From: Seminavis robusta
Taxonomy: Eukaryota > Bacillariophyta > Bacillariophyceae > Naviculales > Naviculaceae
Direction of reading: 5' to 3'
Length of the DNA stretch: 64,000 nucleotides
Assembly: GCA_903772945.1 (NCBI GenBank)
Contig: CAICTM010000269.1
Span: 1-64,000 of the forward strand
Made by a program: the position numbers and the translations under genes. This document shows, piece by piece, positions 31,715 through 42,506 of the stretch; the stretch's first letter is position 1; each line of letters opens with the position of its first letter. Below the pieces are notes generated by a model. The model was not told where the DNA came from. It made no database searches and saw nothing but the letters and a program-made list of their open reading frames with translations.

Positions 31715-32705
31715 GGGTAGGGTGATTTGTCCCTCACAAATTTTCACTTAGGCTAAGTGTTCGTAAATCCGCTTAGGCTAAGTGGATTTACGTGAATCAC
31801 TTAGACTAAGTGTTCTACTTAGCCTAAGCAAAACACTTTGGCTAAGCAATACACTTAGGCTAAGTGGTGCTCTCCGAGACATCATCTATCTTCTCAACAG
31901 CACAAGTCCCTGCAGCTTGTTGTATACACAAACTCTGTATTACTGCTGATCCTCATTCGCAATAGTAACAATGTTGCCAGCAAGTGCTTTGGGGCTGTGC
32001 AATGAGGGAATGATGGCCACGCCAAAGGCACAACTAACGACCAACAACTCTCAGATGGTAGGTAAATACACTGAACATGTATTTGGAAACATCGGGAACA
32101 TCCAAAATTTTGCAAGAAAGCAACATCATTTGTACACCGGAATAGTACTCACAACTCCTGAGGAGTATTAATACTTTCGAACTTCCACCCTGGAACCGTA
32201 ATAATTCCCAATCGTACAAAGTCTCCCTTGGCACTTTTTTATTGTTGCATATTTACATTATAGCCAAGGGTGGAAGCCAGATTAATAGTATGCTGCCATG
32301 TATGGATGATACTATCCTCCAGGGAAGTCACAACCTGGATCTAAATCTCAGTCTCAGCCCAATTGAACTCTTTCTTGTGAAGTTCCTTGAGCAGTTCGCA
32401 GGAAGCCTTGCATAAGGTGGAGGATATGGTGGGTGATGGTTGTATTAGAACTTGTGTTCGCGCTTTGTTTACAGCAAGCTGCAGGGACTTGTGCTGAACT
32501 TGTGCTGTTGAGAAGATGCCTTGGAGCGAGAGCATCACTTAGCCTAAGTGTTTCGCTTAGCCTAAGTGAGTTGCTTTGTATGGCTTAGCGTAAGTGTATT
32601 GCTTAGCCTAAGTGTATTGCTTAGGCTAAGTAAAACACTTAGTCTAAGTGGATTTTCGAGCACTTAGCCTAAGTGAAAATTTGTGAGGGACAAATCACGC
32701 TACCC
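31715..32705. mobile_element. Fold-back / long-TIR element with CTTAGGCTAAG arms
   Basis: The two ends are inverted copies: GGGTAGGGTGATTTGTCCC on the left and its near-perfect reverse complement on the right, then TCACAAATTTTCACTTAGGC and its complement. The arms continue inward for about 200 bp (left to about 31925, right from about 32470) and consist mostly of the near-palindromic word CTTAGGCTAAG, about six copies left and seven right with single-base variants. The inner arm ends carry CTTCTCAACAGCACAAG and TCCCTGCAGCTTG, also inverted; the right arm has an extra 11-bp duplication of ACTTGTGCTGA. The 540-bp core has no convincing coding sequence, so it is non-autonomous. No clear target-site duplication. 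Confidence 0.85.
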
Positions 32706-32805
32706 CTACGTTTTGTAAAAGAACATGATGGTGAAGAGAATAGAAAGGCAATCTATTTTGAGATATATTTGCATGGTCTCCTCAAGACGCTCCTGAACTA
32801 CATAT

Positions 32806-33417
32806 ACAATCCAAACTCAATAATAAGAAAGCTCTAACTGGGAGTCAGTACTCGAGCTTTCTTACCCAACTGCTCTATTTTGCTACTCGTTTTATTTCTA
32901 AGAAAACAAGCCAATTTCAGTATAGATGACTTTCTTACTAAGCATCTATATCAAACAGGGTAGTGTTTGGTTACACCCAGTGCACCTGGGCCTTTGGGTC
33001 CAACTTGCTCAGGACTCGTAAATTGGGTTGGGTCAAAAAGAGATGGTGATCACATTGTCTGCCGCGAGGCAGAAAATTTTGCAGTTTTAGGCACATGTTA
33101 GGAGAATTTTCATGGTCTCAGACTAGTATTATTTCTTGAGCTTTGAGGTATCAATACTGGGAGGTTTTCTTACAAGTCTGTGATATTTCAGTATAAAAAG
33201 ATTCTTATCTTTTTCTAAAATCTGAGTACTCGCTTTCTTATTTGGAGTTTCTTACCTTCAGGTTTGGAGTGTACAATCCAAACTCAATAATAAGCAAGCT
33301 CTAACTAGGAGTCAGTAGGTCTACTCGAGCTTTCTTTCCCAACTAAAATCTGAGTACTCGCTTTCTTATTTGGAGTGCTTTCTTATTTGGAGTTTCTTAC
33401 CTTCAGGTTTGGAGTGT
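32806..33417. mobile_element. Two abutting MITE-like repeats, full and internally deleted
   Basis: Copy 1 (32806-33272) and copy 2 (33273-33417) lie head to tail. Both start ACAATCCAAACTCAATAATA and end CTTCAGGTTTGGAGTGT, whose ends are imperfect inverted repeats of each other. Copy 2 lacks about 340 bp of the middle of copy 1: it runs straight from the CTCGAGCTTTCTT...CCCAACT block to AAAATCTGAGTACTCGC, and it carries an internal duplication of GCTTTCTTATTTGGAGT. No coding potential. Confidence 0.75.
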
Positions 33418-34340
33418 GACAAACCTTAGAATGTTAAATAAACTTAATGAACGCACAGCTGCTGTATCCGCTATTGCAAAATTTGCTGTAAACAGAGGGA
33501 AGAGGGAGTTGATTGTTCTGACGCAAGTGTGATCTTGGTGTACCTGCCCTTTTCTGGGAATCTGAATTTGACTTCGCTTTCGTATCAGTACTCGTACTCT
33601 TCACAGGTCTCTTCTCTGTTCCATGAAGCCTTTCTGCGTTTCTATTGGTGAAGCGTGAGCGTGAGTCTTTCTGGCATCTGTTGCAAAATCAATTCGACTG
33701 GACGCTTAAAAAAAGAGTACTTCTCTTCTGATACAGTAGCAGGATACAAGAAGATACCGGTACATACATGCAGGGCGCAGGGCAAGTACGAGTGGTACAT
33801 GTACTCAATCTTCATAGTTCCTTCACAATTGCCCTACTGGGTCTGCTCTAGCTAGTGTCTACTCGAGTGTACTCGGGTTTTGAGTCTCCCAGAACTAAGC
33901 TGAAGTAAATACTGCAACTACTTTAAGTATCGCACTACTTTTATTAGGACTGTACACTATACCTTCAAAGTATTTACTCACTGCTGTACAGTCTGTTCAG
34001 TACTGTAGCGCTTCTCGAATCGAATGAATCACCCTTCCAGAAAGTTCCTGCATGGTCAAGCTGCGACCTCTCAAACTCTCAAAAGATCCAGAAGCCCTTT
34101 CGAGCAGATGGTCTTTTAGTGTCTTTGATACCTTTTCCGACTCGAGAACAGCAAAAGTTGCCACAAGCCACAAGCCACACAAAAATAGCTAAAAGTAGAC
34201 TAGTAGCTATCAGTGAATAGTCAGTTGATTGTTGTTACTACTGTATCATACCGGTATCTCAAGAACCAAGAACGGTGAACCATCTGAACTACTAGTACTA
34301 GCTAGCTAGTACTATTAATACCGTACCAGTAAAAACAAAG
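33418..34340. other. Intergenic
   Basis: About 920 bp. Includes a few TACCGGTA and CTAGCTAG words (33757, 34290-34310). A 61-codon minus frame at 33997-34182 lacks an ATG. Confidence 0.4.
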
Positions 34341-35519
34341 ATGAGTGCATTGGAGGAAGCTGCTGCTGTTGGTGTGGCAATGGCTACTAGTGCTGCTAGT
34401 GCTGCTAGTAGTACCGGTAGTAGTGAGGATCCCGAGATTGGCTCACGCAACGCGAGTGGTCATCGTCTGCTTCCCAAGACGTTCGCTCCGTCCGTCAATG
34501 AGGTTATTATTGGTCAGTGCATACCGGTATCATGTTTGTATATTAATAGTGTGTATGTACAGTATGTAATGGATCGAGGCTTACCGTCAAGTTGTTTCTA
34601 TTGTTTTCGTTTTCGTTTTCGTTTTTAATTTTCAGGCCGAGGCCGCCGAGTTTGGAATCACAGCGGCAACGAGCGTTTTCAAGATCTCGTGCAGTCGCAC
34701 ATGTACGAGTACTCGCGAGCGACGACCAAGACCTCCAAGTCGGCCATCATCTCGCGTGTCCTTACTCAAGTCAAACAGGCCAGTTCAGTGGGAGGATTCG
34801 TAAAGCAGGAATCTTCCACCAAGCGCTGGTACGCCATGGAAGAAGCTTCTGCAAGGATCAGCACCGCACAAGCCTTTAGAGACTCGCTCAGTCACACATA
34901 CCGCTCTTCCAAGCAGTTCAAGCAGCAGAGAAGGTGGAATTCAAGAGTTTCAAGCACTACCGGTACCACCACCCCTAGCATCCATCCTGCGCCAGGTCAG
35001 GATCAAGGTCAGGGCGAACACCAGGACACAAACTTGCAATTGCTGCCAAGACCGGTCCGCTCCATCAATGCCAACAGCACCTACGGCACCAACACCGGGC
35101 CAGGCCTCCGGGGCATCTTGAATTCAGCCTTGGGTATCATGGGGGAGGACGCAGAGGAAACCACCAACGATGGAGTGAACGTGAACATGACCATGATCTC
35201 CCGAATCCAACAAAAGAAAAACTCACTTGATGCACTATTGGACACGTACGCTTCGGGGACCGGGACCGGGAACGGGGCACCGGTCGAATGGACGCAGAAT
35301 CCTTTCGAACCAACGCCTTTGCCTGTTGCGCCCATTGGACTTCAGCAGCACACTGCCAATACTAGTACCACCCAACCGATCTTGGCACCACTGCAGCTTA
35401 CTGCTACCGCTAACGGTAACGGTACTATTATTGGGCAAGTCACACCCATACCAGAAAAAACTGCTTCCAAGGATCAAGCTGCCTTGGCTCTGCGAGATGT
35501 GGTATTCTTCCAAGTCTAG
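34341..35519 (+). CDS. DUF6824-type protein
   Basis: 351 residues from two exons: 34341-34512 and 34636-35519 (intron GTCAGT...TTTCAG, phase 1). The split codon lies inside the diagnostic motif: NEVIIG joins RGRRVWNHSGNERFQDL. Residues about 50-135 form the domain: NEVIIGRGRR, NHSGNERFQ, YSRATTKTSKSAIISRVL, SVGGFVKQ, RWYAMEEASAR, TAQAFRD. This matches the domain called DUF6824, greatly expanded in diatoms and suspected to be a nuclear, DNA-related module. The rest is Thr/Gly/Pro-rich and probably disordered; part of the Thr-Gly content comes from ACCGGTACC words in the exon. Start at the first ATG, which leads directly into an Ala/Ser-rich N-terminus. Confidence 0.82.
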
Positions 35520-36117
35520 TCAGACTATCGGTACGAGTACTGAGAAGGCAGTACATGTAGTACTGAGAAGGACCGGCACCGTCATTACATGTCCTCACTC
35601 ACTCCAGCGCAGCAACAACAACACCATTACAGAACCATGCCAATCACACAACCATCCATCCATCCATCCACAAGTAGGGACACGCAATCATCACAGTCAT
35701 AGGATTGAATTGAACATGAAGTGATGAATAAACCATTCATTGCAGACACACCCCACGAGCAAACCGCACACGCAAATAAATGCAAAAGTACAGGTAGGAA
35801 CAAGACTTACAGTAGTTTCACCTTGACAGTACAGTAATCGTTCACACAAAAAGATTTAGGAATATCAATATACTGGGCTACAGTACATATGCATACAGTA
35901 TACATAGATGACTACAGTATAGTACCTAGTAGATCTACATGTACATGTAGTCTAGTAGAATGCAATTCTATTTCCCATCCTCCCCTACTACCAGTACTTG
36001 CACTACTAAAAGGTTCGTATACAAACTGCTTTACTTTACGAAAATTAAATGCTAACTATGGCCACGCTGATAGTGACCCAAACAAACTACATGTAGCTTC
36101 TCCTACTGGCTTCCTCC
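35520..36117. other. Convergent intergenic region
   Basis: About 600 bp between stop codons of convergent genes. Contains an ATCC tetramer run (35650-35670) and TACATGTACATGTAG (35937-35950). No gene seen. Confidence 0.4.
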
Positions 36118-38296
36118 TCAAATGACCATGTTGTCGTCATCATCATCATCCTCATAGGATGCAATCATTCCCTCGTTACAACCCATGGTAGTAGTACTGG
36201 TAGTGCCATGGGAAGCACAGCGAGCAGGACTTGGCTCCTCGCCGTCTTGGCACGAATCACCATCGTCGTCGCTGCCAAACGGATTTCCACTATTGGCATC
36301 GGGAAGCCCAACCAACAACTTGGCGGCACTGATGTGGGGAGGGCTGTAGTTGCGGGTGTTGTTTGCCAAGGACAATGGAGCAAGCGGGGTCGCACTTCCT
36401 CTAGTGGTAGTACCGCTATCAGTCAGGTCCATCGAAATCTCTGCTGTTTGGGGATTGGAAATGCCCTTTCGGTAGCTGGGTCCAAGATAGAGCCCTTTCC
36501 ATTTTCTGGTGAGAGCGAGCGAGATTGGAAGAATGACTTGTGTGAGCATGGATTGGATTCATATGGATATTATATCAGTGAGCGTTCGATTTGTCGTTGA
36601 CTTACCCGATGGTGGTCTTGCCACACCAGTGACCAATATCTTCCGAGAGTTTTTTGGCACTTCGTTTTGGGTCCTTTTGCAGCGCGGCTTCCAGGATGCT
36701 TCTGATTTCGGGTTGACGGGCATCATGTTCTTGCTCCTGTTCTTCCCAGAAAGCCTTGTCTTCGGACGAGAGTGTTTCCCAATCAGCTCTTGCTTCGTCC
36801 ATGAGTTCCTTGCTGCGCGAGCATCCATTGACCAATGGTGACTTTCTCTCTAGATCGTTGGAACTCATTCTTCCCGGAAGCTGATCTTTGCGTAGCCCCG
36901 TGACACTGAGTTCTGCCAACTGCTGCACGCGGAATGAGTAGAACATTGCCTTTGCAGTGAATCGTTTACGTGCGGCTTCTCTATTAGTGATGACACAAGT
37001 GCTGCAGGAGTAGTGGTTGGATCGATTTGCCGGTGCGACCTTGAGTTTGTTGTTTTTGGTGCGATGTTTGGTGGTCTCTGGTTTGTTCTTGCGTTGCTGG
37101 AAAGCGAGGTAGCGATGGTAGGCTGTAGTAGAGTAGAAGGGGGGAAGGACGAGATTAGATTTGTATTACAAACGAAAGCAAGTTTTGTGATGGAATTGAT
37201 TGATTGTACAGTGCTTACCTTCGCCGACACCCCAGCTCCAGTTGAGGTATGCTAATGAGAAAGCATTTGGGATTCCACTTTGGTGTCTCATGTTGTGTAC
37301 ATCTCTAGCACTGGATGGTTTTGTAGCTCTGTATGCCTTTAGACTGGCGACATCTTGCAAGTATCGTTTTTCCCAGCGTAGACGATCCTGTCTGCGAGCG
37401 GGGAATAGATCATTTGCCCTCCATCCCTTTGGAAGGTTTTTGCGGTATCCTTCCTCTAGGATTTGTGGCAATTCCCTGTCATCTTCCTCCAGTGAGGCTT
37501 GGTCTTCTTCCTGGTTAGTAACGGCGACTTGAGCGTCCACAGCCACATGGGTTTGTTTTCGAGCATTGTTTCTCTTGGTGGCGGTGTTGTTGGCGACTTG
37601 ATTCTCCTTGTCGCTGCTGCTGTTGTTTTTGTTGGTGGTGGTGGTGGTGAGAGGAAGAGCAGCCCGAGACTTTTTGCTGTCGTTGTTATTGTGGTTGTTG
37701 AAGGGAAGAGTGGCTGTTCGCTTGCGCTTGGAAGAGTTGTTGTTGCTGTCGTTGTTACTGTTGGACAAAGTGCTACTAGTGCTACTACTACTAGTAGAGT
37801 GTCTACGCTGATGGTGATGATGATGATGATTCTGATGAGAAGGAAGCTGAATGTATAGCATGGCGTCGTCCATGTTGTCAAAGACGTTGTAGATGGCGTC
37901 GCGGAAGTTCTCCACGTGTTGCTTGGCGTGGTCCCAACTGGAGAAGATGCAGTGAGCTACTCCTCGTCCTTTGCGAACGGCGTAGAACTGACGGGACACT
38001 GAAGAGGAGGAAGAAGAAGAAAAGGGTGTTCCGGCAGAACCAGTAGTACTCGCAGTGGTCGAAGGCGTGTACTGACCGTTCGAACGAAAGTCAGGAGTGC
38101 GAGTGTCACGATTGTCAGTCAAGATCTTGAGCTTTCCACTTTTGCCAAGAGAAGCCACTCGAACTGGACTTGTCGCCGCACTGCCACTTCCACTTCCACT
38201 ACCAGTATTCACATTCACACTACTATCCATGTCATCGCGCTCACGAGCAACCGTGTTGCGCCCAGGAGTGTCGGGTTCTGCGATTGTCACGGCCAT
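36118..38296 (-). CDS. Protein with RNase-H1-N (viroplasmin-like) domain and a predicted HTH-like region
   Basis: 660 residues, three exons on the minus strand: 38296-37219, 37122-36606, 36505-36118; introns GTAAGC...TACAG and GTAAGT...ACCAG, frame kept (phases 1 and 2). After a Ser/Thr/Gly-rich N-terminus, residues about 100-150 (RQFYAVRKGRGVAHCIFSSW, HVENF, YNVFDNMDDAMLYI) match the small hybrid-binding domain at the N-terminus of eukaryotic RNase H1, also seen in caulimovirus viroplasmin. No RNase H catalytic domain follows. The middle is His/Asn/Ser-rich with KRKR-type signals, then a conserved-looking block and LEAALQKDPKRSAKKLSEDIG, which resembles a helix-turn-helix of Tc1-like type. 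Likely nuclear and nucleic-acid binding. An acidic tail ends the protein. Confidence 0.72.
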
Positions 38297-40684
38297 CTTC
38301 GTCTTGTCTTGTCTTGTATTGTATTGTACTAGTACTAGTACTCGTCTCGTATTGTTGATCGTCGAACCTTCAAGATTGTGACAACAAAACTAAACGTTGC
38401 TCCTTTCGAAGATCAACAATTAACAACCTTTCCTTTCTTCTTTGTTTTGTTTGAATAAGCTGGCAATTGCCACCGTTGCTCCTCCACAGTTTACCGTTCC
38501 CCTCGTTTGAACTGGCAATTGTAACGTCTTGCTACTCCTTAGCAAGATATTCTTCAACATTCACAAACAAGCATTGCAGAGAATGCCGAGGAGTGAAACT
38601 CAGTCGTGCAAAACGCCAGCGGAGGTGCAGCCGTTTGTTTTTTCTTTGTAAACGACACCTTTTCCCGTTCCTTCCGTTTGCCCTGCATCCCGTCCTCCGT
38701 CTCTTACCGAGCGATACTCTAGTAGTAGCTACTGTAGCTACCGGTACTGTAGCTATGCATAGTGATGTTGACGCACGTTGCGTTGATGGAATCAATCTTC
38801 AATTCTCGTATACGCTACGTACCGGTACCGGTATGCTACGGTACTGGTAGTTGACTAACGGAAAGTTTGTAAGTTTGTAATAATGCCTATGCAGTACCAT
38901 TGTACCAAAGGGATCGAGAACAGCAACGGCTAGCTACTAGTACTAGTCGTCAAGATCAACCTGATGGATCTTTTCTGGGTTGGTCCGGTCATGCCCTTTC
39001 TGTTACGGTACCGGTAGGCTTGGCGCTGTTGGGCTCCGCGTGCCCCATTTAGCGTTACCTGTCGAATACCGGGTGCACCCAGCCAGATGAATGAATTGAA
39101 TCGAGTGCATGGTACAAAACGAATGTATGTATCCTCTAGCTATCCTCTACTAGCTAGTCTAGTCTAGCTACAGCTGGCGCTCAAAAGAAATCATGACCGC
39201 AACCATAGAGCAAGGGCATCAGATGAGACTATGCAGGCACCACCGTTACGTGTTACGTGGCAGCAACGACGGCCAACATTCCAGCCAACGTACCGACCGG
39301 TACCAGTACCGGTATTGGGCGGGATGAATGATCAATCCAATCAGAATGAATCGAATGATCCAAACAAATGCATCCTAGCTAGAGTGGGTTGCTCGTTTGA
39401 ACCACAAAGTAGTCTTGAAAGAGCGCACACGAAGAACGTACAGCAGGCAACGGCATCAGATGACTCGACTCAAGTATTTGGAGAGCAACGACAAAAAATC
39501 CCACTACTAGTACCGGTATTGGCGCCGTACTACCGTGCATGCATGTACGTTCTTGCCATGTTGGCAACATGTTCACCTCACTCACCGTTCTCTCAATCGG
39601 CAGCCCCCTGGCAGGCTGCCATCGCCATCATCGAGACTTCGGGACGACGATACAGAAACAGAAGGCGGCAAACTCACTAATGGTAAAGTTCTCCCCCGAC
39701 TTCATTGTCGGCCATGCCGAAGCGACTTCGTCATGGCTTCGTTCCATCATCTTTGATGCACGCCGGGGATGGAAGAGCTCGAAAAGTAAGTTTTAGTGTA
39801 TTCAAATAAACTACATTACAGTACCCAATTTTTCCTTTGGCAGCATCTACTATTATTAATAGTATTAGGTTAGCTAGCTGTCCCGATGGGAGAGAAGCCA
39901 AGCGGAGGGGGCGTAAGCGAGGGATTCATGATCGATGTAGTGATTTGGATCTTGGTTTGGTTTGGCGATCGCGTACTACCAGTAGTAGCTCATCTTTCGA
40001 GTGTTGAGGATCAATGTTGAGGTATCGTAATGTGCATGCCACCAAAATTACAGTCGCCGGGTTTCGCAGGTCCTCTCTGTACGGCATCCCTCCATGAGAT
40101 CGTATTGAATGATTCAATCAGCATCATCGTAGAACGCGAACGGTCATTTGGACATGGTCTTTCGCTCCGCTGTCTCCTCCAGTCTTCCTGGTCGTTGGAT
40201 AGTGCCGACTTTTCTCCCAGACTGAAGATTCCTACCGGTACAGTATGATGTGAAGTCACGTTCTCATCCGTAAGGAAGAGTGCACGAGCGGCCATTGCTC
40301 CGAAATGGGCAATGTGACTTTGAGCGTCCAATTAATTAAATGTGTCGTAGCGCATGAAACTAACACAATAGAGACTTGGAAAGGTCGTACTACAGTAACC
40401 TTGGTTCCTTCCTGATTTTGCTCCTCGAGACCGACAACGATTAATCGAACGCCTTGGCACAGCAACCCACCAGCTTCCCGAACCGCTTCGAAATCCACCA
40501 ACCTCCAACCCAATCTAGTTTCTTGCGGAGCAAAACGTCGCAGGAAATGGACATCCGTCGTCTACCGGTAGGGTTGTAAGGTGCCAGCAGCACAATTTGT
40601 CACACTGTACCGGCACGTTACAGTGTGTTCATTTATCCACTCTCCACAAAAGAATGTTGGTGTGGGTTGGGTCGATCGGTCAGG
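38297..40684. other. Long intergenic region with a possible coding remnant
   Basis: 2.4 kb. Palindromic words are dense (ACCGGTACCGGTA near 38820, 39298-39315, 39003). On the minus strand at about 40565-40400 an open frame reads TTDVHFLRRFAPQETRLG, WRLVDFEAVREAGGLLCQG, VRLIVVGLEEQ, and another at 40320-40011 includes AHFGAMAARALFLTDENVT. Both look protein-like, but I cannot join them by good splice sites or find an ATG, so they may be an unresolved small gene or a relic. Confidence 0.3.
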
Positions 40685-41814
40685 TCAGTTCGCGTCTTCG
40701 TCTTCTTCATCTTCTTCTTGCCAGTGTCGTGTGACTTCCTCGTGAGCTTCTGTGGCGGTGTGTAGACCAAACCTCAAGTTGAGGCTCTCCCTTTGATGCT
40801 TATGATTGTCGTCGACGTCGACGTCGACGTCAGCAATAACGGCATGTAGGCACATATTTCGTGCATTTCCCGCCAGGAGATAGCATTCTCCTTGTTTCAA
40901 TTGGAATTTCCAGGCAGGTTGTGTTCCCGTGAGTGTGTCTTCCTTGCCACCAATGATGAGGATGGTTGCAGATTGTTTGATGGCGACAGTGAGAATAACT
41001 TTTCCAAATCCTTCATGTAAGGGCCAATCCAAGTGCGCGGCTAGATGACGAGCCCCATTGTGTAGATTTGGTTGGTAGGCAATGAGTTGTTCAAGTGACA
41101 GGTGTTTGGGTGTCCTGTTGTCAGTGCATGTATCATGGATAAAGCCAATCAGTTGTCGAGCTGCTGACTTTGCGATTTGTAGGTATTTTCCCTTGAGTAT
41201 GCAGGTAGCATTTTGATTGGCTTGTTGATCAATTTGAGCTTGTTTTCCATTCTTTTCTTGTGCATGTAGTCGAATATCTGACTGCTGGAGTCTGCGAAAT
41301 GCTTGTGGACCTAGAAATCCAAATCCACGTAGACGTGAGGAGTCCTGTCCAACTCCTGCCCACGGCACCATCTTGGAGACCCCAATCTGGGATTGAATGT
41401 GATCATGAATGGACTCCAAAGATGAGAGCAGCTCACTGGGCAAACGGCCAGTCTTCATCAGGCCTTGAAGAGGACCTTCACATGGAATATTGGTACTGGT
41501 ACTGGTCCTGGTACTGCTAGTTGTGTCGGCAACGGCAATGTTGCCCCGAAAATTGAGCTCTGTGGCTTCTGCTGCAATTTCCAGCAAATCCTGCAAGTCT
41601 TGCTCTTCTGCTTCCTGCAAGTCTTGCTCTTTCTTACTACTAGTAGTACTGTTCTTTAGATTCTCATGCTCAGCCGCAGCCACATTGCCATCACCCTCAA
41701 GACCCGTTTCTTGGTCTTTGTGCCCTTGCTTACACAACTCACTGTACTAGTACTAGTACTAGTACTAGTACTAGTACTAGTATTAATACTAGTCTCCATA
41801 TCACTGCATGACAT
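40685..41814 (-). CDS. AlkB-like 2-oxoglutarate/Fe(II) dioxygenase
   Basis: Proposed 333 residues in two minus-strand exons, 41814-41743 and 41614-40685 (intron GTGAGT...TGCAG, phase 0). The long frame itself has no ATG upstream of the domain; the ATG at 41814 (ACCATG context) joined by this intron supplies one, but the 5' model is uncertain because a second TTGCAG acceptor lies 24 bp on. The C-terminal half shows the 2OG-oxygenase set in order: AYQPNLHNGARHLAAHLDWP (iron-binding H-x-D), a beta-rich core ending GECYLLAGNARNMCLHAV (distal His), and ESLNLRFGLH (Arg for 2-oxoglutarate). The layout is that of AlkB-type enzymes, which oxidatively demethylate nucleic acids or proteins. The N-terminal half is Gln/Glu-rich and disordered. 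Substrate unknown. Confidence 0.6.
41744..41781 (+). repeat. (TACTAG)n microsatellite in first exon
   Basis: About six perfect hexamers. In the proposed first exon of the 2OG oxygenase they encode an alternating Ser-Thr run, so copy-number change would alter protein length without a frameshift. Confidence 0.7.
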
Positions 41815-42506
41815 GGTCCCACAACTATAACCACTGCAGACAAACCTATCACCATATGCATGTGCCCATGCACACAACAGCGCTGGCTGAATGCTCTCGC
41901 GAGTGATCGAGTGATGGTTGGAAATGAGAAAGACACAAAAAATAATGAGGAACCGATCCCAAACGACCCACGCGGACACCCAGAAACAGGCAAGAATGTC
42001 CTGTCCTCTTTGGTGGTTGTACAGTATTAATAACTCATTTTATTTAGCCAAGTCTTTAAAGTCTGGTTCTCCGAAATCGGTTTATGAGAAAACGGTACTC
42101 AAAGCCATAAGTTTGATAGAGTGCACTTCGCACAACGCACGACGTACCAGCCACCAGCCCTTCAACTACTGTACCAGGTACTAGCTAGACTATTAAAAAA
42201 ATACCGGTACGTGTATCTTTTTTCGCCACTGTTGAACGTGGACACGGACTGGGCCCGGCCCGGAAGCTGTAAGTGACATGACCAGTCAAAATTTCTCACC
42301 TGGACTGATTCGAGTCACTCACGATCTCACGACGGTCCAAGGGCGGCCCTTCGCTTACTAGCTAGTGGTACTAGTACCGGTATCAGGACGAGCCTTCTCT
42401 CCACTATTACCGGTACCCGGCACAACTCATAACTCATCACAATAGCTAGTCTATATCACAATCAAGAATCCAAGCTGTGCCACAGGCAAACCAATCGATA
42501 TCCTCC
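41815..42506. other. Divergent intergenic region
   Basis: About 690 bp between the 2OG oxygenase and the 7TM gene. It has TACCGGTA-type words near 42201, 42374 and 42410. A hydrophobic minus frame at 41979 leads into the oxygenase exon but lacks an ATG. Confidence 0.35.

Noticed and set aside
33997-34182. 61-codon minus-strand frame with hydrophobic start
   Set aside because: Starts at TTG, no ATG before the middle, too short to judge.
39231-39680. 149-codon plus-strand frame
   Set aside because: Its Pro-Val runs come from ACCGGTACC repeats and overlap other equally long random frames.
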